From positions 5,022,001-5,086,000 of the forward strand of contig NZ_JACHMB010000001.1 in assembly GCF_014204795.1 (NCBI RefSeq): a stretch of 64,000 nt of DNA. Reading direction: 5' to 3'. The stretch is from Nonomuraea jabiensis. GTDB lineage: Bacteria > Actinomycetota > Actinomycetes > Streptosporangiales > Streptosporangiaceae. Below the pieces are notes generated by a model. That model ran no database searches. It saw only the letters and a list, made by a program, of their open reading frames with translations, and was not told the DNA's origin. Below are positions 7,981-17,143 of this stretch, one piece after another (positions within the stretch are counted from its first letter, which is position 1; the number at the start of each line of letters is the position of its first letter). The position numbers and the translations under genes were made by a program.

Positions 7981-9156
7981 CTACGCCGCCTTGACCATGG
8001 GCAACCTGGCCAGCACCTCGAACCCGCCGCCCCGCAGGGGCTCCGCCGACACGGCGCCGCCGTACATGCCGACCCGTTCGCGCATGCCGATCAGGCCGTG
8101 ACCGTCGGCGCTCCTGGGGGCCGCCGCTCCCCGGCCGTCGTCGGTCACGCGTACGACCAGCTCGGGGCCGCTGTAGTCGATCTCCACGAGCGCCCGGACG
8201 CCGGGACCGCCGTGCTTGAGAGCGTTCGTGAGGGCCTCCTGGACGATGCGGTAGACCGCGAGCTGCTGGCCCTCGGGCAGCTCGACGGGCGCGCCGCCGA
8301 CCTGGAGCCGCGCGGGCACGGCCGAGCCGCGTACCAGGTCCTCCAGCTGGCCGAGCCCCGGCTGCGGCGTGTAGTCGGTGTCCGCCTGCTCGTCCTCGCG
8401 CAGGACGCCGACCAGCCTGCGCATCTCGGCGAGCGCGGCGCGGCCGGTCTTGGAGATGGCCCTGACGGCCTCGCGGGCCTGCTCGGGATCGGTGTCGAGA
8501 GCGTAGCCCGCGCCGTCGGCCTGCACCACCATCACGCTGACGTTGTGGGCCACGACGTCGTGCAGCTCCCTGGCGATCCTGGCGCGCTCGGCCGCGGCGG
8601 CCATCCTGGCCTGCTGGTCACGCTCGCGTTCGGCCCGTTCCGCGCGCTCTTCGAGCCCTTCCAGGTATCGCCGGCGGGTGCTGGCGTACAGGCCGGTCAG
8701 CCAGACCGTCACCGTGAAGATCGAGGCGCTGAAGAACATCCCCAAGGTGGGCGTTTCCCACCTGGACAGGGCCAGGAACACCCCCAGCTCCGTCACCAGG
8801 CCCGCGGCCAGACTCCAGCGGAACGAGCACCGGTACGCCACCGCCCAGAGTGCGACCAGCACGGCGAGGTTGGCGGGCAGCGGGTTGACGCCCGCCAACC
8901 ACTGCCCGAAGCTGATCAGCGCGATCACGGCGAACGAGGCGACCGCGCGGTCGCGCCAGAGCAGCGGCCACAGCAGCGCGGCCGACAGGGCCACATATCC
9001 GGCCACGCCGAGGTACGGGCCGACGGTGGTCGCGGTCGGGGAGACGTTCGCGTACGGGACCACCAGGATCGCGCAGAGCGTGGCGAGCGGGGCGACCCGC
9101 AGGACGCCCGCCAGCTTCTCGTGGCGTCTCGACCACGCCCGCACCTTGCCGAACAC
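7981..9156 (-). CDS. Sensor histidine kinase of the NarL-partner (HisKA_3) type
   Basis: The 391-residue kinase has five or six hydrophobic segments in residues 20-160 with no large extracellular loop. A short coiled coil follows (EERAERAERERDQQ), then the dimerisation/phosphoacceptor motif RARIARELHDVVAHNVSVMV (His about 197). The C-terminal ATPase includes LTNALKHGG (N box) and DDGRGAA...GHGLIGMRERV. Short-loop sensors of this sort are often 'intramembrane-sensing' kinases controlling adjacent exporters, which fits the downstream ABC genes. The GTG start follows a leaderless-type TATCGT. Confidence 0.93.
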   Translation of the reverse strand: MFGKVRAWSRRHEKLAGVLRVAPLATLCAILVVPYANVSPTATTVGPYLGVAGYVALSAALLWPLLWRDRAVASFAVIALISFGQWLAGVNPLPANLAVLVALWAVAYRCSFRWSLAAGLVTELGVFLALSRWETPTLGMFFSASIFTVTVWLTGLYASTRRRYLEGLEERAERAERERDQQARMAAAAERARIARELHDVVAHNVSVMVVQADGAGYALDTDPEQAREAVRAISKTGRAALAEMRRLVGVLREDEQADTDYTPQPGLGQLEDLVRGSAVPARLQVGGAPVELPEGQQLAVYRIVQEALTNALKHGGPGVRALVEIDYSGPELVVRVTDDGRGAAAPRSADGHGLIGMRERVGMYGGAVSAEPLRGGGFEVLARLPMVKAA

Positions 9157-9168
9157 ACCCTCACGATA
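9154..9168 (-). promoter_or_regulatory. Leaderless promoter -10 (TATCGT-N6-GTG)
   Basis: Read on the minus strand, TATCGT is followed by six bases and the GTG start of the histidine kinase. This predicts a leaderless transcript for the kinase-regulator operon. Confidence 0.45.
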
Positions 9169-9226
9169 TGTACCGCCGTGTGACCGTTGTTCCGCCTGTA
9201 GGTGGAAGTCCGTCTACGACCCAAGT

Positions 9227-9270
9227 CTTACGTGGCGGGGAACAGGCCGGGGTCTTACGCCGGGCTTACG
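9227..9270 (+). promoter_or_regulatory. Three CTTACG direct repeats in kinase/membrane-protein intergenic region
   Basis: CTTACG occurs at 9227-9232, 9254-9259 and 9265-9270 in the 176-bp divergent intergenic region. A GGGCGAGTAAAGGGAG leader with a small stem-loop at 9299-9315 follows. The repeats may be regulator-binding sites, possibly for the adjacent response regulator. That link is inference only. Confidence 0.3.
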
Positions 9271-9332
9271 GTGACTTGGGCATTCTTGTCTCTGGGAGCG
9301 CCCCTCTAGTGGGCGAGTAAAGGGAGATCGTG

Positions 9333-9809
9333 ATGGCGGATCATGATCGCGACGCCGGGTCGCGCGGTGAAGAGGAAGCACCGCGCGACCCGACCCCTGG
9401 GGACGAGCCTGGAGAGCGGAGCAGGCTGAAGTACGGCGAGGCCCTTCCGGACCCCGGCTTCACGATGCCTCTCGCGCCGCCTCGGTCCCCTGACTCCTAC
9501 CGCGAGTTCTTCCGGCAGAAGCAGGCCCAGGTCCTCGGCGCCGGCATCGTCGGCCTCCTGATCGGCGCCCTGCTGGGCGGCACCGCCGTGGCCGTGGTCA
9601 GCGGGTTCTCGCACGGGGACGAGGTGCACCGCGGGATGTACTGGCAGGAGCCGGACCCGATGCCCAGGCACTTCCAGATGCGTGAACGCCTCGACTCCGG
9701 CTGCGAGGAGGGCAAGGACGGCGGCGTCTGGTGCAGCTGGGTGGTGCCGAAGGCCCCACGCTCCGACGTCCCACCCGCCCCGATTCCCGTTCCCACCAGC
9801 AGCGGCTAG
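9333..9809 (+). CDS. Single-pass membrane protein, unknown function
   Basis: I do not recognise this 158-residue protein. The first 70 residues are hydrophilic and charged (GSRGEEEAPRD). One strong transmembrane segment follows (VLGAGIVGLLIGALLGGTAV, about 71-90), then a short extracytoplasmic tail with two Cys in SGCEEGKDGGVWCSW and a Pro-rich end. The tail cysteines could form a disulfide. AGGGAG at 9321-9326 supports the ATG at 9333; a GTG three bases earlier is also possible. It is divergent from the kinase gene. Confidence 0.7.
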   Translation: MADHDRDAGSRGEEEAPRDPTPGDEPGERSRLKYGEALPDPGFTMPLAPPRSPDSYREFFRQKQAQVLGAGIVGLLIGALLGGTAVAVVSGFSHGDEVHRGMYWQEPDPMPRHFQMRERLDSGCEEGKDGGVWCSWVVPKAPRSDVPPAPIPVPTSSG

Positions 9810-9881
9810 GTGTCCGATCGGCAAATGGTGATCGGTGAGCAGGGACGACATCGTTTTCTCGGAAGTGTCGGTCCCCAGCCG

Positions 9882-9896
9882 TAGTCTGCCTCCATG
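9882..9896 (+). promoter_or_regulatory. Leaderless promoter -10 (TAGTCT-N6-ATG)
   Basis: TAGTCT at 9882-9887 lies exactly six bases before the HNH gene ATG at 9894, and no Shine-Dalgarno is present. Confidence 0.5.
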
Positions 9897-10946
9897 TCGA
9901 ATGCCGATCCGACCCCCGAAGAGCTGGCCGGATTCGTGCGCCGGGCTCGGTCGATCACCGAGGTCCTGTCCTTGCTGGGGCTGAGAGACTCCGGCGGCCG
10001 ACGGGCGAGCTTGAGCCGGAAAATAGCCGAACTCGGCATCGACACCAGCCATTTCCGGCGCAGGTCGCGAAGTAAATACACTCTCCAGGTCTTGACCGAG
10101 GCCGTTGCGGCGTCGACGAGTGTTTACGAAGTGCTCGATCGCCTCCAAATTCCACGTAGTGGTGGGGCGCATTCGCATATCAGCCGTCGGATCAGAGCCA
10201 TGCGCATTGATGTGTCACATTTCAATCGCTTTCCCGGGCATCGGGAGAGCGCGCGGCCCGAGGCGTTCGAGCGCGACGCTCTCGAAGAGGCGGCCAAGGG
10301 TGCGAAGAGCATGCGGGAAATTCTGCGGCGCCTTGGCGTGGCTGAGAGCGGGAGATCCCGGGAGGAGGTTCGTCGTCAGCTCCGGTCTTTCGGCATCGCC
10401 GAACCCGCCGGCTTCCAGCGTCTCCGGCTGAACGAGAACGATGTCAGATCTGCGGCGAAAGAGTCCCGATCGGTGGCGTCGATGATGCGCCGACTTGGCC
10501 TGCCCGTCAGCGAAACGAATCGGCGGCGACTCCTTCGGCACATCGCACGCTATGGCATCGACACGGCCCACTTCGAACGCAAGATCACCAGTTCGGTGAT
10601 GAGCAAGCCACGCAGAGACCCTGCCGCCGTTCTCGCGGAGCGCCCTTCTCGGACGAGCCGCACTCCGGGTGCGGTGCTGCGACGTGCTCTGGGCGAGATC
10701 GGCGTGCCCGCACGTTGCGTCATGTGCGGGACCGGAGATACCTGGCAAGGGAAACCACTGATCCTTGAAGTGGACCACATCAATGGCAATCCGCTGGACA
10801 ATCGGCGAGAGAACCTGAGGCTGTTGTGCCCGAACTGCCACTCGCAGACGGCGACTTTTGCCGGGCGAAACAGAGGCCGATCAAATGCACAGGTGTGCGG
10901 GCGGGGGGACTCGAACCCCCACGGTGTCTCCACCAACAGGACCTAA
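9894..10946 (+). CDS. HNH endonuclease-domain protein with four N-terminal helical repeats; reads into tRNA-Leu
   Basis: Of its 350 residues, about 1-230 contain four degenerate copies of a helical repeat, each ending in a motif like ELGIDTSHF (AMRIDVSHF, SFGIAEPAGF, RYGIDTAHF). Each looks like a small DNA-binding module. Residues about 270-330 form a zinc-type HNH nuclease: CVMCGTGDTW, then LEVDHINGNPLDNRRENL and LLCPNCHSQT. The last 17 codons (VCGRGDSNPHG...) come from the antisense strand of tRNA-Leu, so the natural protein probably ends in non-selected sequence. GC content is visibly lower than its neighbours. Function is unknown; a mobile or homing-like nuclease is possible. Confidence 0.8.
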   Translation: MSNADPTPEELAGFVRRARSITEVLSLLGLRDSGGRRASLSRKIAELGIDTSHFRRRSRSKYTLQVLTEAVAASTSVYEVLDRLQIPRSGGAHSHISRRIRAMRIDVSHFNRFPGHRESARPEAFERDALEEAAKGAKSMREILRRLGVAESGRSREEVRRQLRSFGIAEPAGFQRLRLNENDVRSAAKESRSVASMMRRLGLPVSETNRRRLLRHIARYGIDTAHFERKITSSVMSKPRRDPAAVLAERPSRTSRTPGAVLRRALGEIGVPARCVMCGTGDTWQGKPLILEVDHINGNPLDNRRENLRLLCPNCHSQTATFAGRNRGRSNAQVCGRGDSNPHGVSTNRT

Positions 10947-10978
10947 ACCTGCCGCGTATGCCATTTCGCCACGCCCGC
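10896..10978 (-). tRNA. tRNA-Leu (anticodon UAG)
   Basis: The minus strand folds as a class-II tRNA of 83 nt without encoded CCA. It has a 7-bp acceptor GCGGGCG/CGCCCGC with A73, a D-arm with GGC, anticodon stem GCAGG/CCTGT around loop TTTAGGT (anticodon TAG, reading CUA), a long variable arm TGGTGGAGACACC, and T arm GGGGGTTCGAGTCCCCC. It is antisense to the 3' end of the HNH gene. Confidence 0.95.
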
Positions 10979-11053
10979 GCAGCCCCCGCCAATGCGGGCC
11001 TGACACAGTTTAGCGCTCTCAGTGGGGAAGAGGAGCGCATGTGTAGACGGGTA

Positions 11054-11072
11054 CGGGCCCTCCTGGAGGGCC
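11054..11072 (-). terminator. Hairpin downstream of bcp
   Basis: GGGCCCTCC (11054-11062) and GGAGGGCCC (11064-11072) are exact reverse complements around one base (effectively 8 bp with a 3-base loop). It lies 11 bases beyond the bcp stop on the minus strand. No U-run follows. Confidence 0.5.
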
Positions 11073-11083
11073 CGCCGGGGTGG

Positions 11084-11557
11084 TCAGCTCAGGCCGAGCT
11101 TCTTCTTGAGCCCGGCCACGTGGCCCGTGGCCTTCACGTTGTAGAGCGCCTGCTCCACCTTTCCGTCCGCGTCGATGACGAACGTCGAGCGGATGACCCC
11201 CACGATCTCCTTGCCGTACAGCTTCTTCGGGCCGTACGCGCCGTAGGCCTGGTGCACGGTCAGGTCGGGGTCGGACAACAAGGGGAAGGTCAGGGCGTCA
11301 CGTTCGGCGAATTTGGCAAGTTTTTCCGGTTTGTCCTTAGACACGCCGAGAACGACGAAACCCTCGGCCGTCAACTGGCCGAGGTTGTCGCGGAAGTCGC
11401 AGGCCTGCTTGGTGCAGCCGGGCGTCATCGCGGCAGGGTAGAAATAGAGGATCACCCGCTTGCCGCGGTAGGCGTCAAGTGAGACGGCCTCGCCGTCGGC
11501 GGCGGGTAGCGTGAACTCGGGCGCGGCGTCGCCGGGCGCGAGCTTGGTTTCGGTCAA
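11084..11557 (-). CDS. bcp: Thioredoxin-dependent thiol peroxidase (BCP/PrxQ)
   Basis: The 157-residue peroxiredoxin reduces hydrogen and alkyl hydroperoxides using thioredoxin. The active-site motif TPGCTKQACDFRD gives peroxidatic Cys48 and a second Cys53 five residues later, the PrxQ/BCP arrangement. The resolving arginine lies in VIRSTFVID. Translation starts at TTG (11555-11557) with GGAGG upstream; no ATG or GTG fits better. It is transcribed alone, convergent with the HNH gene and divergent from the DUF3618 gene. Confidence 0.93.
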   Translation of the reverse strand: MTETKLAPGDAAPEFTLPAADGEAVSLDAYRGKRVILYFYPAAMTPGCTKQACDFRDNLGQLTAEGFVVLGVSKDKPEKLAKFAERDALTFPLLSDPDLTVHQAYGAYGPKKLYGKEIVGVIRSTFVIDADGKVEQALYNVKATGHVAGLKKKLGLS

Positions 11558-11709
11558 TGGGCCCTCCTGAGTTCCTTCCCGCCAACCTACCGGCCCGGCC
11601 GCCGTGCCGTACGGCGTGCCGACCTGACAGACTGATCAGCACCAAGAACGACGGAGCTCGCACGGCACGCGGAGCGGGCGCGGCCACGCGTGAGACCGAG
11701 AGGAGAGCC

Positions 11710-12039
11710 ATGGCTGACACCGATCCGGACGAGCTGGAGCGGCGGATCGCGCGGACGCGCGCGGAGTTGGCGCAGACGGTCGACGCCATAGCCGACCGGG
11801 TGAGCCCCAAGCGGGTCGCCGAGCGCACGGTGTCCGACGTCAAGAGCAGGGCCACCCACTTCGTGGCGTCCGTGGGCGACGCGCTGGGGGTGACGCCGCG
11901 GCCGGTCGAAGCCGGCGAGCATCCCGATGAGATGTGGGAGGAGGAGCGGCCCGAGCTGGCGCCGGTGCTGATCGGGATCGGCGCGGTGCTGGTCGTGGGG
12001 GCGGCCATCGTGCTCTGGCGCCGCCGCAGGCGCCGCTGA
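11710..12039 (+). CDS. DUF3618 domain membrane protein
   Basis: This 109-residue protein begins ELERRIARTRAELAQTVDAI after a short leader, the DUF3618 signature with its paired helices. A middle acidic stretch (HPDEMWEEERPE) and one C-terminal membrane segment (VLIGIGAVLVVGAAIVLW) with a run of arginines follow. The ATG at 11710 has GAGGAGAG upstream. DUF3618 proteins are small actinobacterial membrane proteins of unknown role, often near phage-holin-like stress genes. No such partner is visible here. Confidence 0.88.
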   Translation: MADTDPDELERRIARTRAELAQTVDAIADRVSPKRVAERTVSDVKSRATHFVASVGDALGVTPRPVEAGEHPDEMWEEERPELAPVLIGIGAVLVVGAAIVLWRRRRRR

Positions 12040-12064
12040 CCCTGCGAGGGCTCGCCGGGGCCGG

Positions 12065-13258
12065 TCAGAGGAAGGTCCGGCCCTCGCCCCGGTACGTGGG
12101 CACCGACTCCACCAGCGTGTCGCCGTCGACGAGGTGGAGCGCGTCGAAGCGCTCGCACATCTCGCCCGCCTTGGCGTGCCTGAACCACACCCGGTCCCCG
12201 ATCCGCAGGTCCCCGGCCGCCTGGCCGAGCAGCGGGGTCTGCACCTCGCCCGCCCCCTCGTCCCGGGCGTAGCGCAGCCCGGCCGGCAGGTACGGCTGCG
12301 GCAGGCGGCTCGGGTCCGCCGTGCCCGAGGCCAGATAGCCGCCGCCGAGCACGGTCACGGTGTCCACGCCCGGGCGGCGCACCACCGGCAGGGCGAAGAG
12401 CGCGGCCGGACGCCCGGTGAAGCGGCGGTAGAAGTCGAACAGCCTCGGGTGGAAGAAGCCGGATCCGGCCGCCACCTCCGTGATGGCCTTCTCGCGTACG
12501 GTGCGCTCGACGGACCCGGTGCCGCCGCCGTTGACGAACTCCAGGTCGGTGATCTGGCGGACGGCGTTCACGATGCGGCCGCGCCTGACGATGAGGTCCC
12601 TGGCGGAGCGGGCCTGCATGAGGCGGAGGGCGCGGGTGTAGGCGGCGTTCGCGGGCGGGGCGTCGCCGAGCCCGGCGATCTGGGCCTCGTACGCCATCAG
12701 CCCGGCGACCCGGAACCCGGGGCGCTTGGCGACGGCGGCGGCCAGGTCGGCGGCCTCTTCCGGCTCGCGGATCGGCGAGCGGAGCACCCCAGCCCGAAAT
12801 TTCCCGCCCAAGGCGATATATCCGGCGTCGATGTCGATGCAGGTCCGGATCTCGGCGCGGGGGCTCACCCCGGCCACGGCCGCCTCGGTGAAGTCCAGGT
12901 GGGCGGTCGAGTCGATGGTCACGGTGATGTGCCTGGCCGCGTTCTCGTCCCCGGCCAGCTCGGCCAGCGCGTGCCGGTCGGCCGTCGGATAGGCCACCAG
13001 GATGTCCGTGAACCCGTGGGAAGCCAGCCACAGGGCCTCGGGGAGCGTGAAGGCCATGATGCCCCGGAAGCCGTCCATGGCCAGGATGCGTTCGAGCACG
13101 GGACGGCTGCGGACCGACTTGCTGGCCACCCGGATCGGCTTGCCCGCCGCCCGCCGTACGAGGTCCGCCGCGTTGGCCCGCATGGCCGCCAGGTCGAGGA
13201 TCGCGAACGGCGGCTCGAGGACCGCTGTGGCGCGGTCGTAGCGCTGGCGGTCGTCCAT
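12065..13258 (-). CDS. PLP-dependent amino acid deaminase/aldolase (alanine-racemase-fold, D-threonine-aldolase-like)
   Basis: This 397-residue enzyme has an alanine-racemase-type barrel with probable PLP lysine Lys47 in IRVASKSVRS, followed by ILAMDGFRGIMAFTLPEA. The C-terminal beta domain ends with DRVWFRHAKAGEMCERFDAL, the metal-ligand region of D-threonine aldolase/D-serine dehydratase relatives. The family is annotated as amino-acid deaminase or aldolase; the exact substrate is not evident. It is monocistronic with a leaderless-type promoter, and convergent with the DUF3618 gene. Confidence 0.85.
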   Translation of the reverse strand: MDDRQRYDRATAVLEPPFAILDLAAMRANAADLVRRAAGKPIRVASKSVRSRPVLERILAMDGFRGIMAFTLPEALWLASHGFTDILVAYPTADRHALAELAGDENAARHITVTIDSTAHLDFTEAAVAGVSPRAEIRTCIDIDAGYIALGGKFRAGVLRSPIREPEEAADLAAAVAKRPGFRVAGLMAYEAQIAGLGDAPPANAAYTRALRLMQARSARDLIVRRGRIVNAVRQITDLEFVNGGGTGSVERTVREKAITEVAAGSGFFHPRLFDFYRRFTGRPAALFALPVVRRPGVDTVTVLGGGYLASGTADPSRLPQPYLPAGLRYARDEGAGEVQTPLLGQAAGDLRIGDRVWFRHAKAGEMCERFDALHLVDGDTLVESVPTYRGEGRTFL

Positions 13259-13270
13259 ATGGGCAGCGTA
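13256..13270 (-). promoter_or_regulatory. Leaderless promoter -10 (TACGCT-N6-ATG)
   Basis: On the minus strand TACGCT precedes the ATG of the deaminase/aldolase gene by exactly six bases, with no ribosome site. Confidence 0.45.
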
Positions 13271-13394
13271 ACGGCATATCGGGCAAATGAATATGAGTGT
13301 TGTTCACCTTGTTGGCCGCCCCGTAATGTTCGGGCAAACGGGCGGCGGGGGCGCGGTTCCGGCCGCGCGGGAGCCGTGTACGTGTGTCGTTGTG

Positions 13395-13994
13395 ATGACC
13401 ACGCTTCAGCAGACAGTCCCCGGCGCCGCCGTCCCCGCGCGGCACACCGGGCTGCGCCGGGCGAGCAGGGCGCTCAGGCCGGCGCGAACCCTCCCTGGAG
13501 CCCTCGTCGCGCTCACGCTGGCCGCCGGGCTGGGGGCGACGGCGGCCGAGATCGTGTCAGGGCTGCTCGGCCACCGGCTCGGCTGGGTCCCCGTGAACAG
13601 GCTGGTCGAGCTCGCGGGCAGGACCACCTGGCCCGAGCTGGCCACCGCCGCCGTGGCCATGGTGGGCACGGGCACGCTGATGCTGCTGCTGGCGATCGTG
13701 CCCGGCCAGTCGATGCTGGTGCCGGTGGAGACGTCCGACCCGCGGATCGTCATCGGCATCACCCGCTCGGGCCTGCGCCGCACGCTCCGCGCGGCCGCCC
13801 AGCAGGTGCCGGGGGTGGACCGGGCCCGGGTACGGCTGCGCAAGAGCACCATCGAGGTCACGGTCATGACGGGGACGGAGAGCTCCGGCGCGATGCTCAG
13901 GCAGGTCGGCACGGCGGTGGGGGACCGCCTGGCGGGCGTGGGCACGCTGGGCACGGGCGAGGTCGTGGTCCGGCTGCGCAGAAAGGGGGCATGA
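13395..13994 (+). CDS. DUF6286 membrane protein (AmaP/Asp23-associated)
   Basis: This 199-residue protein has two membrane segments (PGALVALTLAAGLGATAAEI about 37-56, and ATAAVAMVGTGTLMLLLAIV about 88-107). A cytoplasmic alpha/beta domain follows (GVDRARVRLRKSTIEVTVMT). It matches DUF6286 proteins that accompany alkaline-shock Asp23/AmaP envelope proteins in actinobacteria. I took the ATG at 13395 (GTG at 13392 also possible); a frame opening at 13287 lacks support. No Asp23-like gene lies beside it here. The stop overlaps a 16-codon mini-frame that bridges to the AmaP-like gene. Confidence 0.75.
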   Translation: MTTLQQTVPGAAVPARHTGLRRASRALRPARTLPGALVALTLAAGLGATAAEIVSGLLGHRLGWVPVNRLVELAGRTTWPELATAAVAMVGTGTLMLLLAIVPGQSMLVPVETSDPRIVIGITRSGLRRTLRAAAQQVPGVDRARVRLRKSTIEVTVMTGTESSGAMLRQVGTAVGDRLAGVGTLGTGEVVVRLRRKGA

Positions 13995-14041
13995 TGCCCG
14001 GACGCACCGATACGGTCCGGCCGCCCAGAAGGGCGGCGTGA
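13991..14041 (+). other. 16-codon mini-frame, partial duplicate of the AmaP-like gene start
   Basis: The frame MMPGRTDTVRPPRRAA overlaps the upstream stop (ATGA) and ends in a TGA overlapping the next start (TGATG or GTGA). Its first residues copy those of the following protein (MMPERTDAQR). The DNA at 13994 (ATGCCCGGACGCACCGA) matches that at 14041 (ATGCCCGAACGTACGGA), 47 bp apart. This looks like a small local duplication that may keep ribosomes moving between the two genes. Confidence 0.5.
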
Positions 14042-14589
14042 TGCCCGAACGTACGGACGCGCAACGGGCGGCCCCTCGGGGCAAGGGCCCCGCAATGCGG
14101 CAGTACGCGGGCAACCGCGTCGGCCTGGCCATCGTCGGCGGCACGCTGCTGGGCCTGGGCATGTACGCCTGGCTCCGCGGCCACGGCCGCTTCTTCGACC
14201 TGCCCGCCACCGCCAAGGTCCTCCCGGCCCAGACCCGCCGGGTGCTCGCCGACGAGCCCTGGCCCCTGTGGGTGCTGGCCCTGAGCTTCCTGCTCCTGTC
14301 GCTGGTCTCGCTCCGCTGGCTCCTGCTCAGCCTCGGCTGGGGCCGCCGCGGCGCCCGCAACGGCACGGGCACCGCGATGCTCTTCGTCGGGCTGAAGGGC
14401 GTGGAAGGGCTGGGCCGGTCGGCCGTACGGGTCACCGAGAACGGCCTGCGCGTCACCCTGACGTGCCCCTCCACCGCGGACGTGGGCGCGGTGGTGAGCA
14501 AACTGGACCACGACATCGTCGGCAGGATCCGCCGCGAGGTCAGCGACGACGACGCCGGCGCCGTCGTCCGCCTGCACGTCCGCCGCTGA
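14041..14589 (+). CDS. AmaP-like alkaline-shock membrane anchor protein
   Basis: This 182-residue protein has two membrane segments (LAIVGGTLLGLGMYAWL about 31-47, and LWVLALSFLLLSLVSLRWLL about 80-99) and a C-terminal domain with VRVTENGLRVTLTCPSTADV. That is the Asp23/AmaP-type arrangement that anchors envelope-stress complexes. It is translationally linked to the DUF6286 gene through the mini-frame. GTG at 14038 and ATG at 14095 are alternative starts. Confidence 0.7.
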   Translation: MPERTDAQRAAPRGKGPAMRQYAGNRVGLAIVGGTLLGLGMYAWLRGHGRFFDLPATAKVLPAQTRRVLADEPWPLWVLALSFLLLSLVSLRWLLLSLGWGRRGARNGTGTAMLFVGLKGVEGLGRSAVRVTENGLRVTLTCPSTADVGAVVSKLDHDIVGRIRREVSDDDAGAVVRLHVRR

Positions 14590-14662
14590 CCAGGCACATT
14601 CGAATTATCCGGAAATTCGGGCGGGAATTATCGGTGGCGCATAAAGCATTCGCCAATGATCT

Positions 14663-14690
14663 CCGGCCGCGTGTCAGACCGGGCGGCCGG
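14663..14690 (+). terminator. 8-bp hairpin downstream of the AmaP-like gene
   Basis: CCGGCCGC (14663-14670) pairs with GCGGCCGG (14683-14690) around 12 bases. The surrounding 14600-14750 stretch is unusually AT-rich for the window and holds the promoter region of the secreted-protein gene. Confidence 0.35.
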
Positions 14691-14751
14691 TAATCGGCGG
14701 AGACTACCTTTCATTCTGTTGGTGCGGACGCACAAAAAACAGGAGATTCGC

Positions 14752-15315
14752 ATGAACATAATGGGAAAGCTCGTCGCGGCTCTCGCCATTTCGGCCGGTA
14801 CCGCCGTTGCCGGCGCCACCTCACCGGCCCTGGCCGACAACCCTCCACTCATAGACGTCATCGACGATGTCGTACCGAACGCGAGCGTGCTCTCGGACAT
14901 ACTCCCGAACGTGAGCGTGTCACCCTCGGTGCTGTGCATCCCCACGGCGCAGAACAGCAACAGCGCCCACGGCGACCGCAATCGGCTGGACAACAACCAG
15001 ACCATCAACTGCACGCAGACCGCGCAGCAGACGTCGTCGCCGGCGAATGCGCTCAGAGATTACGAGAAAGTCATGGGGCCCTCTCAGACGCTCCCCATGG
15101 GTCTGTCGGCCGTCATCGTCGTCATGTGCCCCGCCGGCAAAGTGGCACTGGGCGGCGGTTATGCCATCACCGGCAACTTCCCGCCGAACACCAACATCGA
15201 CGAGGTCATAGATGCTCCCACCCCCGCGAATGACGGCTGGCAACTGCAGTTCCTGACCACTGGCAGCACGCAATTCCAGGTTGTTCCGTTCGTTACCTGC
15301 GCCAGGCCGTCCTAG
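14752..15315 (+). CDS. Secreted protein, unknown function
   Basis: This 187-residue protein has a signal peptide (LVAALAISAGTAVAGATSPA, cleavage probably at ALA-DN near residue 29). AGGAG lies upstream of the ATG. The mature part has an Asn/Thr/Gln-rich stretch (DNNQTINCTQTAQQT) reminiscent of surface proteins of spore-forming actinobacteria. Later motifs are VIVVMCPAGKVALGGGYAIT and a terminal cysteine near VTCARPS, giving four cysteines in all. The GG-Y-A-I motif recalls actinobacterial secreted proteins of unknown role. I do not assign a function. Confidence 0.75.
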   Translation: MNIMGKLVAALAISAGTAVAGATSPALADNPPLIDVIDDVVPNASVLSDILPNVSVSPSVLCIPTAQNSNSAHGDRNRLDNNQTINCTQTAQQTSSPANALRDYEKVMGPSQTLPMGLSAVIVVMCPAGKVALGGGYAITGNFPPNTNIDEVIDAPTPANDGWQLQFLTTGSTQFQVVPFVTCARPS

Positions 15316-15320
15316 CCAGG

Positions 15321-16697
<1,377 letters not shown>

Positions 16698-16721
16698 TGA
16701 TGTGGCGCCCTTCATGCTGGG

Positions 16722-16746
16722 GCCGGGGCCCGCGCGGGGCCCCGGC
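16722..16746 (-). other. 10-bp perfect hairpin between gcvH and sdaA
   Basis: GCCGGGGCCC (16722-16731) and GGGCCCCGGC (16737-16746) form a 10-bp stem with a 5-base loop. In the direction of transcription the T-run lies before the stem, not after it, so this is unlikely to be a classical terminator. It may tune sdaA expression or protect the upstream mRNA. Confidence 0.5.
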
Positions 16747-16753
16747 AAAAAGG

Positions 16754-17143
16754 TCAGGAATCGCCTGAGGTGAGCGCCTTGTACTCCTCGGCGGTGAGCA
16801 CGTCCTCGGCGTCGCCCTCGACGCGCACCCGGAACATCCAACCGTCGCCGTACGGGTCACTGTTGACCAGGCTCGGGTCGTCGACCACGGCCTGGTTCAC
16901 CTCGACGATCTCGCCCCCGACGGGGGTGTAGATGTCGCTCACCGACTTGGTCGACTCCACCTCGCCGACGGATTCGCCCGGCTCGACGGTCGAGCCGACG
17001 TCCGGGAGCTGCACGAAGACGACGTCACCAAGAGATTCGGCGGCGAAGGCCGTGACGCCGATGGTCACGGTCAGGCCGTCGTCGAGGCCGGCCACCCACT
17101 CGTGCTCCTTGGTGTAGCTCAGCTCGTCAGGGATGTTGCTCAC
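16754..17143 (-). CDS. gcvH: Glycine cleavage system H protein
   Basis: This 129-residue lipoyl carrier shuttles the aminomethyl group between the P and T proteins. The lipoylated lysine is Lys66 in VESTKSVSD, and the terminal region MFRVRVEGDAEDVL is typical. The GTG start has AGGAGG five bases upstream and overlaps the gcvT stop by four bases. gcvP is not in the window. Confidence 0.95.
   Translation of the reverse strand: MSNIPDELSYTKEHEWVAGLDDGLTVTIGVTAFAAESLGDVVFVQLPDVGSTVEPGESVGEVESTKSVSDIYTPVGGEIVEVNQAVVDDPSLVNSDPYGDGWMFRVRVEGDAEDVLTAEEYKALTSGDS

Noticed and set aside
10896..10946. C-terminal peptide of the HNH protein (GDSNPHG-type) as a real domain
   Set aside because: That peptide is the known artefact of translating the antisense strand of a tRNA T-arm, so it carries no function.
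16713..16841. N-terminal extension of sdaA upstream of MAISVFDLFK
   Set aside because: The extension crosses the gcvH 3' end and a hairpin and has no ribosome site. Family members begin at the chosen methionine.
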